From positions 1-64,000 of the forward strand of contig JALRGT010000010.1 of assembly GCA_023259675.1 (NCBI GenBank): DNA of 64,000 nucleotides, written 5' to 3'. Position numbers and translations under genes: made by a program. Of this stretch, positions 51,411 through 61,016 are shown in pieces; positions within the stretch are counted from its first letter, which is position 1, and every line of letters begins with the position of its first letter. Under the pieces are notes generated by a model, which saw nothing but the letters and a program-made list of their open reading frames with translations, was not told the DNA's origin and searched no databases. This stretch comes from Flavobacterium sp. (GTDB lineage Bacteria > Bacteroidota > Bacteroidia > Flavobacteriales > Flavobacteriaceae).

Positions 51411-52697
51411 ATGAATAAAATATACAATCCAACACCGAATACTTGGTCTTCCATTTTAGAAAGACCTACCAAAACGGTTAATGATATTGAAGCTACGGTA
51501 AAAGAAATTTTTGCTGCCGTTCAAAAAGAGGGTGATGTTGCTGTTTCCAACTATACCCAACAATTTGATGGGGTAAGTTTTTCAACTATCGAAGTGACTA
51601 GTGCCGAAATTGAAACTGCCATCGGGAACGTTCCTGAAGAATTGAAATCAGCCATCGCTTTGGCGAAAGCCAATATCGAAAAATTTCATGCCGCTCAAAA
51701 AACGACTCGTGTAGAAGTTGAAACTGCTGAAGGAGTTCAATGTTGGCAAGAAAAAAGACCGATTCAGAAAATTGGTTTATACATTCCGGGAGGAACTGCT
51801 CCTTTGTTTTCTACGGTTTTAATGTTGGCAATTCCAGCCAAAATTGCGGGGTGTAACGAAATTGTATTGTGTTCGCCACCAGACAAAAACGGAAACATTA
51901 ATCCAGCTATTTTATATGCTGCCAATTTGTGCGGTGTAACAAAAATTATTAAAGTGGGTGGAATTCAGGCAATAGCCGGAATGACGTTTGGAACCCAATC
52001 GATTCCTAAAGTGTATAAAATATTCGGACCAGGAAATCAGTATGTTACCGTGGCCAAACAATTGGCTACACAATTTGGTGTAGCGATTGATATGCCGGCT
52101 GGTCCTTCGGAATTGTTGGTTGTTGCTGATGATACGGCGGTTCCTGCTTTTGTGGCTTCCGATTTATTGAGTCAAGCCGAACATGGTGCCGACAGTCAGG
52201 TAATTTTAGTTTCGACTTCCAAAACAATGATGGATGCAGTTGAAACCGAAATTCAAACGCAATTGGATTTACTCCCAAGGAAAGCCATTGCCGAAAAAGC
52301 CATTGCAAATTCTAAATTGATTTATGTCGAGAATGATAGCATCGCTTTAGATTTAATCAACGAGTACGGACCGGAACATTTTATTGTTTGTACGGCAAAT
52401 AATGATTTTTATGTAGATCATATTGCTAATGCAGGTTCTGTTTTTATTGGAAATTACACTCCGGAAAGTGCAGGCGATTATGCCTCGGGAACCAATCATA
52501 CTTTGCCAACCAACGGTTATGCCAAAAATTACTCAGGTGTGAATTTGGATAGTTTTATGAAATCAATGACGTTCCAAAAAATATCCAAAAAAGGGATTCA
52601 AAACATTGGAAACGCTATTGAATTGATGGCCGAAGCCGAAGGTTTACAAGCGCACAAAAATGCCGTGACTTTGAGATTGAAAGATTTGAAAATTTAA
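51411..52697 (+). CDS. hisD: Histidinol dehydrogenase
   Basis: Last two steps: histidinol to histidine with two NAD. 428 residues. Motifs: IGLYIPGGTAPLFSTVLMLAIPA, KVYKIFGPGNQYVTVAKQ, IDMPAGPSELLVVADDTA, SQAEHGADSQVIL (zinc and catalytic His region) and YGPEHFIV. It follows hisG after the REP-like element; the ATG lies only 2 bp after the element, which therefore holds the ribosome entry region. Confidence 0.96.
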   Translation: MNKIYNPTPNTWSSILERPTKTVNDIEATVKEIFAAVQKEGDVAVSNYTQQFDGVSFSTIEVTSAEIETAIGNVPEELKSAIALAKANIEKFHAAQKTTRVEVETAEGVQCWQEKRPIQKIGLYIPGGTAPLFSTVLMLAIPAKIAGCNEIVLCSPPDKNGNINPAILYAANLCGVTKIIKVGGIQAIAGMTFGTQSIPKVYKIFGPGNQYVTVAKQLATQFGVAIDMPAGPSELLVVADDTAVPAFVASDLLSQAEHGADSQVILVSTSKTMMDAVETEIQTQLDLLPRKAIAEKAIANSKLIYVENDSIALDLINEYGPEHFIVCTANNDFYVDHIANAGSVFIGNYTPESAGDYASGTNHTLPTNGYAKNYSGVNLDSFMKSMTFQKISKKGIQNIGNAIELMAEAEGLQAHKNAVTLRLKDLKI

Positions 52698-52709
52698 AGA
52701 TTGAATAGA

Positions 52710-53756
52710 ATGAATTTCAATATAAATAATTTAGTTCGTGAGAACGTAAAAAAACTAAAACCGTATTCTTCTGCAAGAGATGAATTTGAGGATTTTGATA
52801 CAGCTGAAATGATATTCTTGGATGCCAACGAAAATCCTTTTGAGAGTGGAGTAAATCGTTATCCGGATCCACAACAATCGAATGTGAAAGTGGTTTTGGC
52901 GAATCAAAAAAACATTCAGCCGAATCAAATTTTATTAGGAAACGGAAGCGATGAAGTATTGGATTTACTGTTCAGAGCTTTTTGTGAACCTAAAGAAGAT
53001 AATGTAATCAGTTTGCCACCTACGTACGGTATGTATGGAGTTTTGGCAAATATCAATAATGTAGAACACAAAGAAATTGTCCTTTCAGAATCGTTTCAAC
53101 CGAGAGTTGATGCAATTCTGGAAGCGGTTACACCAAATACTAAAATGATCTTTTTGTGCTCACCAAACAACCCTACAGGGAATTCGTTCTCCGAAAAAAG
53201 TGTGACTACTATATTGGAAAAATTCAATGGATTTGTGGTTATTGATGAGGCTTATATTGATTTTTCAGATCAACCGAGTTGGTTAGCCAAAATGGATCAA
53301 TATCCGAATCTTATTATTACGCAAACACTTTCTAAAGCTTATGGTTTGGCAGGAATTCGTTTGGGAATTTGTTATGCATCTGCCGAAGTTATTGCTGTTT
53401 TAAATAAAATAAAACCGCCTTATAATGTGAATGAATTGACGCAGCAAAGAGCGTTGGAAAGATTAAAAGATCAAGATAAGATAAAATCAGAAATTAGTTC
53501 AATTATAAAACATAGAGAGGATTTACTTAAAGTACTACTTGATGTTTCTTTTGTTGAAAAAATCTATCCAACTGAAGCCAATTTTGTGTTAGTAAAAGTA
53601 GATGACGCTAACAAGCGTTATGACGAATTAATTGCCAAAGGTATTGTGATTCGAAACAGAACGACACAACCTTTATGTGAAAACTGTTTGCGTTTTACCA
53701 TTGGAACGGAGTTAGAAAATAAAAAATTAATAGAGGCTTTGTTAGCCATTAGCTAA
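52710..53756 (+). CDS. hisC: Histidinol-phosphate aminotransferase
   Basis: Transaminates imidazole acetol phosphate with glutamate. 348 residues, PLP fold type [49 protein letters not shown], and the PLP lysine in [14 protein letters not shown] (about residue 209). The ATG at 52710 is preferred to the in-frame TTG at 52701. It starts 12 bp after hisD. Confidence 0.95.
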   Translation: MNFNINNLVRENVKKLKPYSSARDEFEDFDTAEMIFLDANENPFESGVNRYPDPQQSNVKVVLANQKNIQPNQILLGNGSDEVLDLLFRAFCEPKEDNVISLPPTYGMYGVLANINNVEHKEIVLSESFQPRVDAILEAVTPNTKMIFLCSPNNPTGNSFSEKSVTTILEKFNGFVVIDEAYIDFSDQPSWLAKMDQYPNLIITQTLSKAYGLAGIRLGICYASAEVIAVLNKIKPPYNVNELTQQRALERLKDQDKIKSEISSIIKHREDLLKVLLDVSFVEKIYPTEANFVLVKVDDANKRYDELIAKGIVIRNRTTQPLCENCLRFTIGTELENKKLIEALLAIS

Positions 53757-53773
53757 TAAAAAAAGATATTAAA

Positions 53774-54910
53774 ATGAAAAAAGTACTTTTTATAGATCGT
53801 GATGGAACGATTGTTTTAGAACCTGAAAATTACCAATTAGACAGTTTAGCTAAATTGGAGTTTTATCCTAAAGCTTTTCAATATTTAGCGAAAATCGCTA
53901 ACGAACTGGATTATGAATTAGCAATGGTAACCAATCAAGATGGTTTAGGAACCGATAGCTTTCCAGAAGATACCTTTTGGCCAACACAGGATTTTATTTT
54001 GAAAGCCTTTCAAAACGAAGGAGTGTTGTTTGATGATATTTTTATCGACCGTTCCTTTCCTGAGGATAACGCGCCAACTCGTAAACCAAGAACAGGAATG
54101 TTGACAAAATACATTGATAATCCCAATTATGATTTAGCGAATTCATTTGTTTTAGGAGATCGCTTGACCGACGTTGAATTGGCAAAGAATTTAGGAGCAA
54201 AAGCCATTTTTATGAATACGACTGATGGTGTAGGAAGTGATGAAATTGCTGCTAAAAGAGAAGAATTAGATTCGATTATTATCTTACAAACCACCGATTG
54301 GAAAAAAATATATGAATTCTTGAAGTTGGAAGCACGTTCAGCTACTATTTCTAGAAAAACACATGAAACCGATATTTACATTAATCTAAACTTGGATGGA
54401 ACTGGAAAAAGTAAAATCGATACCGGAATTGCTTTCTTTGATCACATGTTGGACCAAATTGCGCGTCACGGACAAATGGATTTAGAAATTTCGGTGAAAG
54501 GTGATTTAGAAGTAGATGAACACCACACGATTGAAGATACTGCCATTGCTCTCGGAGAAGTTTTTGCGAAAGCATTAGGAAATAAATTAGGAATAGAAAG
54601 ATACGGTTTTTGTTTGCCAATGGACGATTGTTTAGCGCAAGTAGCCATTGATTTTGGAGGAAGAAACTGGTTGATTTGGGAAACCGAGTTTAAACGCGAA
54701 ATGGTTGGGAAGATGCCAACAGAAATGTTTTATCATTTCTTCAAATCATTCTCTGATGGAGCTAGAGCCAACATTAATATCAAGGCCGAAGGCGACAACG
54801 AGCACCACAAAATTGAAGCGATTTTTAAGGCTTTCGCCAAAGCAATAAAAGTAGCCGTAAAACGCGATACAGAGAAAATGATATTACCTTCAACTAAAGG
54901 GATGCTTTAG
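53774..54910 (+). CDS. hisB: Bifunctional histidinol-phosphatase / imidazoleglycerol-phosphate dehydratase
   Basis: 378 residues joining two enzymes. Residues 1-165 are the HAD phosphatase (FIDRDGTIV with the nucleophile Asp, [21 protein letters not shown]). Residues about 185-378 are IGP dehydratase: [35 protein letters not shown] and [15 protein letters not shown] with the His-rich manganese sites. It catalyses steps 6 and 8 of the pathway. The zinc-loop cysteines of E. coli HisB-N are not evident in the phosphatase part. Confidence 0.96.
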   Translation: MKKVLFIDRDGTIVLEPENYQLDSLAKLEFYPKAFQYLAKIANELDYELAMVTNQDGLGTDSFPEDTFWPTQDFILKAFQNEGVLFDDIFIDRSFPEDNAPTRKPRTGMLTKYIDNPNYDLANSFVLGDRLTDVELAKNLGAKAIFMNTTDGVGSDEIAAKREELDSIIILQTTDWKKIYEFLKLEARSATISRKTHETDIYINLNLDGTGKSKIDTGIAFFDHMLDQIARHGQMDLEISVKGDLEVDEHHTIEDTAIALGEVFAKALGNKLGIERYGFCLPMDDCLAQVAIDFGGRNWLIWETEFKREMVGKMPTEMFYHFFKSFSDGARANINIKAEGDNEHHKIEAIFKAFAKAIKVAVKRDTEKMILPSTKGML

Positions 54911-54941
54911 TAAATTATGAATTTTGAATTATAAGTTATAA

Positions 54942-55535
54942 ATGAAAATTGTCATTATAAATTACGGAGCAGGAAACATTCAAAGCATTATGTTTGCCAT
55001 CGAAAGACTGGGATTTCATGCGGTTTTGAGTAATGATCCAGCAGAAATAAAAGCAGCGGATAAAGTGATTTTTCCTGGTGTGGGAGAGGCGAGTTATGCC
55101 ATGAAAATGCTCCAAGAAAGTGGATTGGATACTTTGATTCCGACTTTAACTCAACCTGTTTTAGGAATTTGTTTGGGTATGCAATTGATGTGCAACTATT
55201 CGGAAGAAGGAAACACCAAAGGTTTGGGGATTTTTGATGTTGATGTGATTAAATTTTCTCCAAAAGTGAAAGTCCCACAAATGGGCTGGAATACGATTTA
55301 CAATCTTAAATCGGATTTGTTCAAAGGAATTGCTGAGAATGAATACATGTATTTGGTGCATAGTTTTTATGCGCCACTTTGCGAAGAAACGATTGCTACA
55401 ACCGATTATGAAGTTGCATATTCATCTGCATTAGAAAATGCTAATTTCTTTGGTACCCAATTTCACCCTGAAAAAAGTGGAGATGTAGGCGAGCAAATCC
55501 TGAAAAACTTCTTACTCCTAACTTCTAACCATTAA
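54942..55535 (+). CDS. hisH: Imidazole glycerol phosphate synthase glutaminase subunit
   Basis: Supplies ammonia from glutamine to HisF. 197 residues, class I glutamine amidotransferase: [23 protein letters not shown], the nucleophile Cys in GICLGMQLM (about 77), and the His/Glu pair in [12 protein letters not shown]. HisF lies three genes downstream. Confidence 0.96.
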   Translation: MKIVIINYGAGNIQSIMFAIERLGFHAVLSNDPAEIKAADKVIFPGVGEASYAMKMLQESGLDTLIPTLTQPVLGICLGMQLMCNYSEEGNTKGLGIFDVDVIKFSPKVKVPQMGWNTIYNLKSDLFKGIAENEYMYLVHSFYAPLCEETIATTDYEVAYSSALENANFFGTQFHPEKSGDVGEQILKNFLLLTSNH

Positions 55536-55542
55536 CTTTATC

Positions 55543-56265
55543 ATGAGAATAATACCTGCAATAGACATCATTGACGGAAAATGTGTTCGCTTATCGAAAG
55601 GCGATTACAATACCAAAATTATATATAACGAAAATCCATTAGAAGTTGCCAAAGAATTTGAAGCACACGGAATCGAATATTTGCATTTGGTAGATTTAGA
55701 TGGAGCCAAATCAAGTAAGATTGTCAATTATAAAATATTGGAACAAATCGCTTCACAAACCAAATTGAAAATTGATTTTGGGGGTGGTTTAAAAGCCGAT
55801 TCTGATTTGAAAATTGCTTTTGAATCTGGCGCCAATCAAATTACGGGCGGAAGTATTGCTGTGAAAAACAGGGCTATTTTCGAAAAATGGATTGCTGAAT
55901 ACGGTTCGGATAAAATAATTTTAGGAGCAGATGCCAATAATGAAAAAGTAGCGGTTTCTGGATGGTTGGAAGATTCTAATGAAGATTTGGTTCCTTTTAT
56001 TCAAGACTATCAAAAGAAAGGAATTCAATACGTAATATGCACAGACATTGCCAAAGACGGTATGCTGGAAGGCCCAAGTTTTGATTTGTATGCGAAGATT
56101 TTGGCGGAAGCCAAAGGAATAAAATTGATTGCTTCAGGAGGAATTTCTACTTTTGACGAATTGCCTAAATTAGCCGAATTGGGTTGTGAAGGAACGATAA
56201 TCGGAAAAGCGATTTACGAAGGAAGAATTTCATTGAAACAATTGGAAAAATATATTACAAGGTAA
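55543..56265 (+). CDS. hisA: ProFAR isomerase
   Basis: Amadori rearrangement of ProFAR to PRFAR. 240-residue half-barrel duplicated TIM barrel with [19 protein letters not shown] (catalytic Asp), [38 protein letters not shown] (second catalytic Asp) and [12 protein letters not shown]. It starts 8 bp after hisH. The sequence after its stop is a run of short repeats. Confidence 0.96.
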   Translation: MRIIPAIDIIDGKCVRLSKGDYNTKIIYNENPLEVAKEFEAHGIEYLHLVDLDGAKSSKIVNYKILEQIASQTKLKIDFGGGLKADSDLKIAFESGANQITGGSIAVKNRAIFEKWIAEYGSDKIILGADANNEKVAVSGWLEDSNEDLVPFIQDYQKKGIQYVICTDIAKDGMLEGPSFDLYAKILAEAKGIKLIASGGISTFDELPKLAELGCEGTIIGKAIYEGRISLKQLEKYITR

Positions 56266-56440
56266 GAGGTAAGAAGTTAGAGGTTAGAAGTGAAGAAAGA
56301 AGTTAGAAATAAGAGGTCAGAGATTAGAAGTAGTTGGAATTGAATATTGCTACTTATTCTAGGTTATTTACTTCTAATTTTCGATTCTAAACTCAAATTT
56401 ATTTAACTTCCTATTTCTAACCTCAAACTTCTAATTTTAA
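56261..56440. repeat. Low-complexity inverted repeats flanking the S23-type gene
   Basis: Purine-rich left arm (repeats of GTTAGAGGTTAGAAG type, about 56261-56330) and pyrimidine-rich right arm (TTCTAACCTCAAACTTCTAA type, about 56380-56436) are imperfect inverse copies. Similar pyrimidine repeats (TTCTAACTTCAAACCTCTAAC) resume after the gene at 56832-56860. Confidence 0.7.
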
Positions 56441-56444
56441 AACG

Positions 56445-56811
56445 ATGGCTCAAGATTTAAAGGCAAGAACTAAAACTTTCGCTATTGATTGCGGAAGACT
56501 ATGCAGAAATTTTCCTCATTCAAGAGAGTATAATGCTTATGTTAATCAATTGATACGATGTTCAAGTTCTGTTGGCGCAAATTATAGAGCCTCTCAAAGA
56601 GGGAAATCCACAGCAGATTTTATAAACAAATTAAAAATAGTTGAAGAAGAAGCAGATGAAAGTCATTTTTTTATTGAAATTTGGTTGGAACTATATGATT
56701 TGGATAATGAAAAATGTAAAAAATGAAATGATAAGATTATGTAAAGAAGCGAATGAATTTGTTGCAATAATAGTAGCTTCAATTAATACAGCAAAAAGTA
56801 AATTAAAATAA
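56445..56811 (+). pseudogene. Four-helix-bundle (S23/IVP-type) protein gene, frameshifted
   Basis: The first 93 codons (56445-56726) give MAQDLKARTKTFAIDCGRLC, then CSSSVGANYRASQRGKSTADFINKLKIVEEEADE, the hallmark of the 23S rRNA intervening-sequence protein family. Frame 0 stops at TGA after TGT AAA AAA (A6 at 56718-56723). If the run had five A, the frame would continue NEMIRLCKEANEFVAIIVASINTAKSKLK to a stop at 56809-56811, completing the usual fourth helix (about 121 residues). So it is a disrupted copy, a slippage-corrected gene, or a base-calling error. It interrupts the histidine operon and has no known link to histidine. Confidence 0.8.
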
Positions 56812-56867
56812 CTTTTTTGAGGTTATGAAATTTCTAATTTCTAACTTCAAACCTCTAACTTTAAATA

Positions 56868-57623
56868 ATGTTAACAAAAAGAATAATACCTTGTCTCGAT
56901 ATTAAAAACGGAAGAACTGTAAAAGGGGTGAATTTCGTTGATTTGCGAGATGCAGGTGATCCGGTGGAACTGGCCAAAATATATTCGGATGAAGGTGCGG
57001 ATGAATTGGTTTTTCTTGATATTTCAGCTACAGAGGAGCGCAGAAGTACTTTGGTAGATTTGGTTCGCAAAGTAGCGGCAACCATTAATATTCCGTTTAC
57101 GGTGGGTGGTGGAATTTCGGCTGTTTCAGATGTAGAAGTGCTGTTGCAAAATGGAGCGGATAAAGTTTCTATTAACTCATCTGCGGTTAAAAATCCGCAA
57201 TTGATTAATGATTTGGCCCAGAAATTTGGAAGTCAGTGTGTCGTTGTTGCCATCGATGCCAAACAGATAGACGGGGAATGGATTGTACATTTGGTAGGTG
57301 GTAAAGTACCAACTGAAATTAAATTATTCGATTGGGCTAAAGAAGTGGAGCAAAGGGGAGCAGGCGAAATCCTGTTTACTTCGATGAATCATGACGGGAC
57401 CAAAAATGGTTTTGCCAATGAAGCTTTGGCGAAACTTTCAGAATTGGTAAATATTCCTATTATTGCATCTGGTGGAGCAGGGAATATGCAACATTTTGTT
57501 GATACCTTTGTAGAGGGAAAAGCAGATGCAGCATTAGCGGCAAGCGTATTTCATTTTAAAGAAATTGAAATCAAAGCACTAAAAAAAGAACTTAAAAACA
57601 ATAATATAGAAGTACGTATTTAA
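56868..57623 (+). CDS. hisF: Imidazole glycerol phosphate synthase cyclase subunit
   Basis: Converts PRFAR and ammonia to IGP and AICAR. 251-residue TIM barrel with [19 protein letters not shown] (catalytic Asp), [49 protein letters not shown] (second catalytic Asp) and [12 protein letters not shown]. Partner of HisH. Separated from hisA by the S23-type insertion. Confidence 0.97.
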   Translation: MLTKRIIPCLDIKNGRTVKGVNFVDLRDAGDPVELAKIYSDEGADELVFLDISATEERRSTLVDLVRKVAATINIPFTVGGGISAVSDVEVLLQNGADKVSINSSAVKNPQLINDLAQKFGSQCVVVAIDAKQIDGEWIVHLVGGKVPTEIKLFDWAKEVEQRGAGEILFTSMNHDGTKNGFANEALAKLSELVNIPIIASGGAGNMQHFVDTFVEGKADAALAASVFHFKEIEIKALKKELKNNNIEVRI

Positions 57624-57642
57624 GTAATAAGCATTAAATAGG

Positions 57643-57670
57643 AATTATTAAGTTTGAGTACTTAATAATT
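57643..57670. repeat. Palindrome between hisF and hisIE
   Basis: AATTATTAAG (57643-57652) and CTTAATAATT (57661-57670) are exact inverses with an 8-nt loop. Further CTTA-type direct repeats (ACAACTTA) fill the remaining gap to hisIE. No T-run directly follows, so termination is unlikely. Confidence 0.65.
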
Positions 57671-57718
57671 ACAACTTACTGCTTTACACTTAAGACTTAC
57701 AACTTAATACTTAAAAAA

Positions 57719-58318
57719 ATGGAAATCGATTTTTCAAAAAGCGCACACGGATTGATTCCGGCAATTATTCAAGATAGCGAAACCAAATCTGTTTTGATGT
57801 TGGGTTACATGAATGATGAAGCTTACAAAAAAACTATAGAAACTCAAAAAGTAACTTTCTTTAGCCGTTCCAAACAAAGACTTTGGACAAAAGGAGAAGA
57901 AAGCGGTAACTTTTTGAATTTAGTTGATATCAAAAATGATTGCGATGGCGATACGTTATTGATTCAAGCAAAACCAGTTGGGCCAACTTGTCACACCGGT
58001 GCCGATACTTGCTGGCAAACGGAGAATAAATCAGATTTTGGATTTATTTCCCATTTAGAGGAAACCATAAAAATGCGTCGTGAGAATGCAGATTCTGAAA
58101 AAAGTTATGTGGCTTCTTTGTTTAAGTTAGGCATGAACAAAATTGCCCAAAAAGTTGGAGAAGAAGCAGTTGAAGTGGTTATCGAAGCTAAAGATGACAA
58201 TGATGAATTGTTTTTAGGCGAAAGCGCCGATTTACTTTTTCATTATCTGATATTACTTCAGGCCAAAGGATTTCAATTGAATGATGTAATTGATGTTTTA
58301 AAAAGTCGTCAAAAATAA
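57719..58318 (+). CDS. hisIE: Bifunctional phosphoribosyl-AMP cyclohydrolase / phosphoribosyl-ATP pyrophosphatase
   Basis: 199 residues. HisI part (1-110): SVLMLGYMNDEAYKKT, VTFFSRSKQRLWTKGEESGN, the metal ligands in NDCDGDTLLIQ and GPTCHTGADTCW. HisE part (about 115-199): GMNKIAQKVGEEAVEVVIEAKD and ESADLLFHYLILL, the MazG-like acidic sites. Catalyses steps 2 and 3. With it all enzymes from PRPP to histidine are present. Confidence 0.96.
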   Translation: MEIDFSKSAHGLIPAIIQDSETKSVLMLGYMNDEAYKKTIETQKVTFFSRSKQRLWTKGEESGNFLNLVDIKNDCDGDTLLIQAKPVGPTCHTGADTCWQTENKSDFGFISHLEETIKMRRENADSEKSYVASLFKLGMNKIAQKVGEEAVEVVIEAKDDNDELFLGESADLLFHYLILLQAKGFQLNDVIDVLKSRQK

Positions 58319-58340
58319 TTTTAAGGAAATAATTTTTATA

Positions 58341-58384
58341 GAAAACCCAATAGCAAATTCATTGTTATTGGGTTTTCTTTTTTC
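58341..58384 (+). terminator. Terminator of the histidine operon
   Basis: A 12-bp perfect stem (GAAAACCCAATA, 58341-58352, with 58366-58377) over a 13-nt loop, followed by T/C-rich sequence. Confidence 0.85.
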
Positions 58385-58445
58385 TTTCTTTTTAGCTTTC
58401 AATGGATTATATTTACTAATACAAAATTAAGTTTAAAAAAGAGTA

Positions 58446-59582
58446 ATGAGTTTAAACCATACCGAATCAAAAGAACAAACAATAATTTGGATTGCAAATG
58501 AAAGTTTAACTATAATTCTTACCACTGGGCATGATGATTTGAGGCCTATATACATATCAGGAAATTTTAATAATTGGCAAACCCAAGACGAACAATTTAA
58601 AATGACGAAACAAGAGGATGACTCGTATCATTTTATATTTCCTTCGAATTTTAATTATCCTGAAGAGTTATTGTATAAATTCACAAAAGGAGATTGGAGT
58701 GAGGTTGAAATTGATAGTTTTGGAAATCGTACCGAAAATAGATCCACTAGAAAACATTCTGGAATTCAGGTAGAACATGTAGAACTGTGGAGAAAAAATT
58801 GGTTGCCCTTTAAGCAGATTTATTTACCCCAAGTGTTATTAATTTCAGATGAATTTGAAATTCCGCAACTCAATAAAACGAGAAAAATATGGGCATTACT
58901 TCCTCATGATTATGATGATAGTGATGAAGCCTATCCGGTCATGTATCTGCAGGATGCTCAAAATTTATTCAATGAAAATGCCGAATTTGGAAATTGGGAA
59001 ATTGATAAAAAATTGGCGGTTATGTCCGAGTATAAAATTGGAAAAATTATTATCATCGCTATTGAACATGCCGAAGAAGATCGCATAAAAGAATATAATA
59101 TAGGAAAAACGGTTTTAGGAAAAGGACAAGGTAAAAAGTACAGTCGTTTTCTTGCTGAAACTTTAAAACCCTTTGTGGACCGTAATTTTAGGACCAAAAA
59201 AGAGCGAGAGTATACCGGAATAGGTGGAAGTTCGATGGGCGCATTGGTGAGTATTTTTAGTGGATTGAGGTATCCGGAAGTGTTTGGTAAATTAATGATT
59301 TTTTCACCTTCACTTTGGGTGGGACCCAAACTTAAAATAAATCCGGAAATAGAAAATCAGGTGGAGACACAAATCTATTTATATGCAGGTGGAAAAGAAA
59401 GTGATGAGATGCTTGAGCAAGTGGAAAACTTTAAAGAAAATATGATGACCAATGAATTAATGCAAAATAAAATGAAAATCAATTTGAGCATAAATATGCA
59501 TGGAAAGCATAATGAAACCTATTGGAGTGATGAATTTCCCAAAGCTATGGAATGGCTTTTTTTTAACACTAAAGACAAATAA
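58446..59582 (+). CDS. Putative esterase (Fes/D family alpha/beta hydrolase) with N-terminal glycogen-binding-like domain
   Basis: 378 residues, no signal peptide. About 20-110 resemble a CBM48/AMPK-type E-set domain (IYISGNFNNWQTQDEQFKM, YKFTKGDWSEVEID). About 125-378 are an esterase-D-type alpha/beta hydrolase: KIWALLPHDYDDSDEAYPVMYLQDAQNLF, nucleophile Ser in GIGGSSMGALVS (about 263) and the catalytic His in MHGKHNETYW. Relatives include enterobactin esterases and acyl esterases of carbohydrates. Substrate unknown. The next gene starts directly after its stop codon. Confidence 0.85.
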   Translation: MSLNHTESKEQTIIWIANESLTIILTTGHDDLRPIYISGNFNNWQTQDEQFKMTKQEDDSYHFIFPSNFNYPEELLYKFTKGDWSEVEIDSFGNRTENRSTRKHSGIQVEHVELWRKNWLPFKQIYLPQVLLISDEFEIPQLNKTRKIWALLPHDYDDSDEAYPVMYLQDAQNLFNENAEFGNWEIDKKLAVMSEYKIGKIIIIAIEHAEEDRIKEYNIGKTVLGKGQGKKYSRFLAETLKPFVDRNFRTKKEREYTGIGGSSMGALVSIFSGLRYPEVFGKLMIFSPSLWVGPKLKINPEIENQVETQIYLYAGGKESDEMLEQVENFKENMMTNELMQNKMKINLSINMHGKHNETYWSDEFPKAMEWLFFNTKDK

Positions 59583-61013
59583 ATGAAAACGAAACTAATC
59601 GATACTTTAAATGGTTTTTTTGGAACTGTTTTGGTCCCAGTATTTGAAACCACTGCAAAAAATTTGATTCCGATACAATTTGACGGATTGGAAATATCAT
59701 CTAAAGTTTTTTATGGAAAAAAAGATGCTTATTATTTAGCAGAAAAAAATAACAATACCTACATTTTTATTGGTCTTGGGAAAACAATTGATTATAAAGC
59801 ATTAAAAAATGCTTTTCGAAGAATTGCTTTCAAAGAAAAAGAAAGTTTTACAAAACACGTAGCCTTATTTTTACCCGAAAAATTTTCGTCGGAACAGGTG
59901 GAAGCCACAATTTCAGGTTTGCTTTTGGGAACGTATGATTTGGGACACTTTAAAAACAAAGAACAACATCCTTTTTTAAATAGTGAATTTGAATTAGAAA
60001 TAATTTCCACAAAAGACCATGCTGAAGTTATAAATAAATCCATAAAAATTGCTCGTGCACAGTTGGAAGTTTTAACCCTGATAGATTTACCACCCAATAT
60101 GGTAACTCCAAATTATTTGGCCAAATGGGCTCAAGACAAAGGGAATAAATATGGTTTTGAGGTTGATGTTTTAGGTAGGGAAACCTGTGAAATTGAAAGC
60201 TTACAAGCTTTTTTAGCAGTGGGAAAAGGAAGTGAGAACGAACCACAATTCGTTATAATGAAATACGAACCCAAAGTAACTTCACCAAAAACGAAACATG
60301 TAGGTTTAGTTGGTAAAGGAATCACTTTTGATACCGGCGGGCTCAACATCAAAACTTCGGGTATGGTTCATATGAAATGTGATATGGCCGGTGGGGCAGC
60401 GGTTTTTGGCACCATGCAACTCATTGCCGATTTACAATTGCCAATCAAAGTCACCGCAATTGTACCTTGTGCTGAAAATTCAGTTGGTAGTAAATCCTTT
60501 TTACCTAGTGATGTAATACAAAGTTATAGTGGCAATTCAATAGAAATTATAGATACCGATGCAGAAGGACGCTTAGTTTTAGCGGATGGTTTGTCATATA
60601 TGATTAAAAATTTTAAACCTGATTACTTGATTGATATTGCTACTCTTACTGGAAGTAGTGTCGCTACTTTTGGATATGAATGTGGTGCTTTATTTTCCAA
60701 TAATGAAGTTATTTCAAAAAAACTTCAGGATGTAGGAGAGACTATTGGAGAGCGTTTATGGCCTTTGCCGATGTGGGATACTTATAAATCAGATATTGAA
60801 AGTGATATTGCCGATGTAAAAAATTATAGTGGCAAACGTGTTGCAGGAGCTATTAGTGCTGCTAAATTTTTAGAATTTTTCACTGAAAATCATCCGGCCT
60901 GGGCACATCTAGATATTGCCGGAGTAGCCTTTGGGGATGATGAATATGCTAAAAGTAAACATGCAACAGGGTATGGTGTTTATTTATTGACTAAATTCAT
61001 TGAAAATTTATAG
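59583..61013 (+). CDS. Leucyl aminopeptidase family protein (M17)
   Basis: 476 residues, hexameric two-zinc/manganese cytosolic exopeptidase. Motifs: VGLVGKGITFDTGGLNIKTSGMVHMKCDMAGGAAV (metal-binding Lys and Asp), NSVGSKSFLPSDVIQSYSG and the signature DTDAEGRLVLADGLSY. The N-terminal domain (1-160) is diverged. It removes N-terminal residues from peptides in protein turnover. The ATG directly follows the TAA of the esterase gene, indicating translational coupling. Confidence 0.93.
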   Translation: MKTKLIDTLNGFFGTVLVPVFETTAKNLIPIQFDGLEISSKVFYGKKDAYYLAEKNNNTYIFIGLGKTIDYKALKNAFRRIAFKEKESFTKHVALFLPEKFSSEQVEATISGLLLGTYDLGHFKNKEQHPFLNSEFELEIISTKDHAEVINKSIKIARAQLEVLTLIDLPPNMVTPNYLAKWAQDKGNKYGFEVDVLGRETCEIESLQAFLAVGKGSENEPQFVIMKYEPKVTSPKTKHVGLVGKGITFDTGGLNIKTSGMVHMKCDMAGGAAVFGTMQLIADLQLPIKVTAIVPCAENSVGSKSFLPSDVIQSYSGNSIEIIDTDAEGRLVLADGLSYMIKNFKPDYLIDIATLTGSSVATFGYECGALFSNNEVISKKLQDVGETIGERLWPLPMWDTYKSDIESDIADVKNYSGKRVAGAISAAKFLEFFTENHPAWAHLDIAGVAFGDDEYAKSKHATGYGVYLLTKFIENL

Positions 61014-61016
61014 TCT

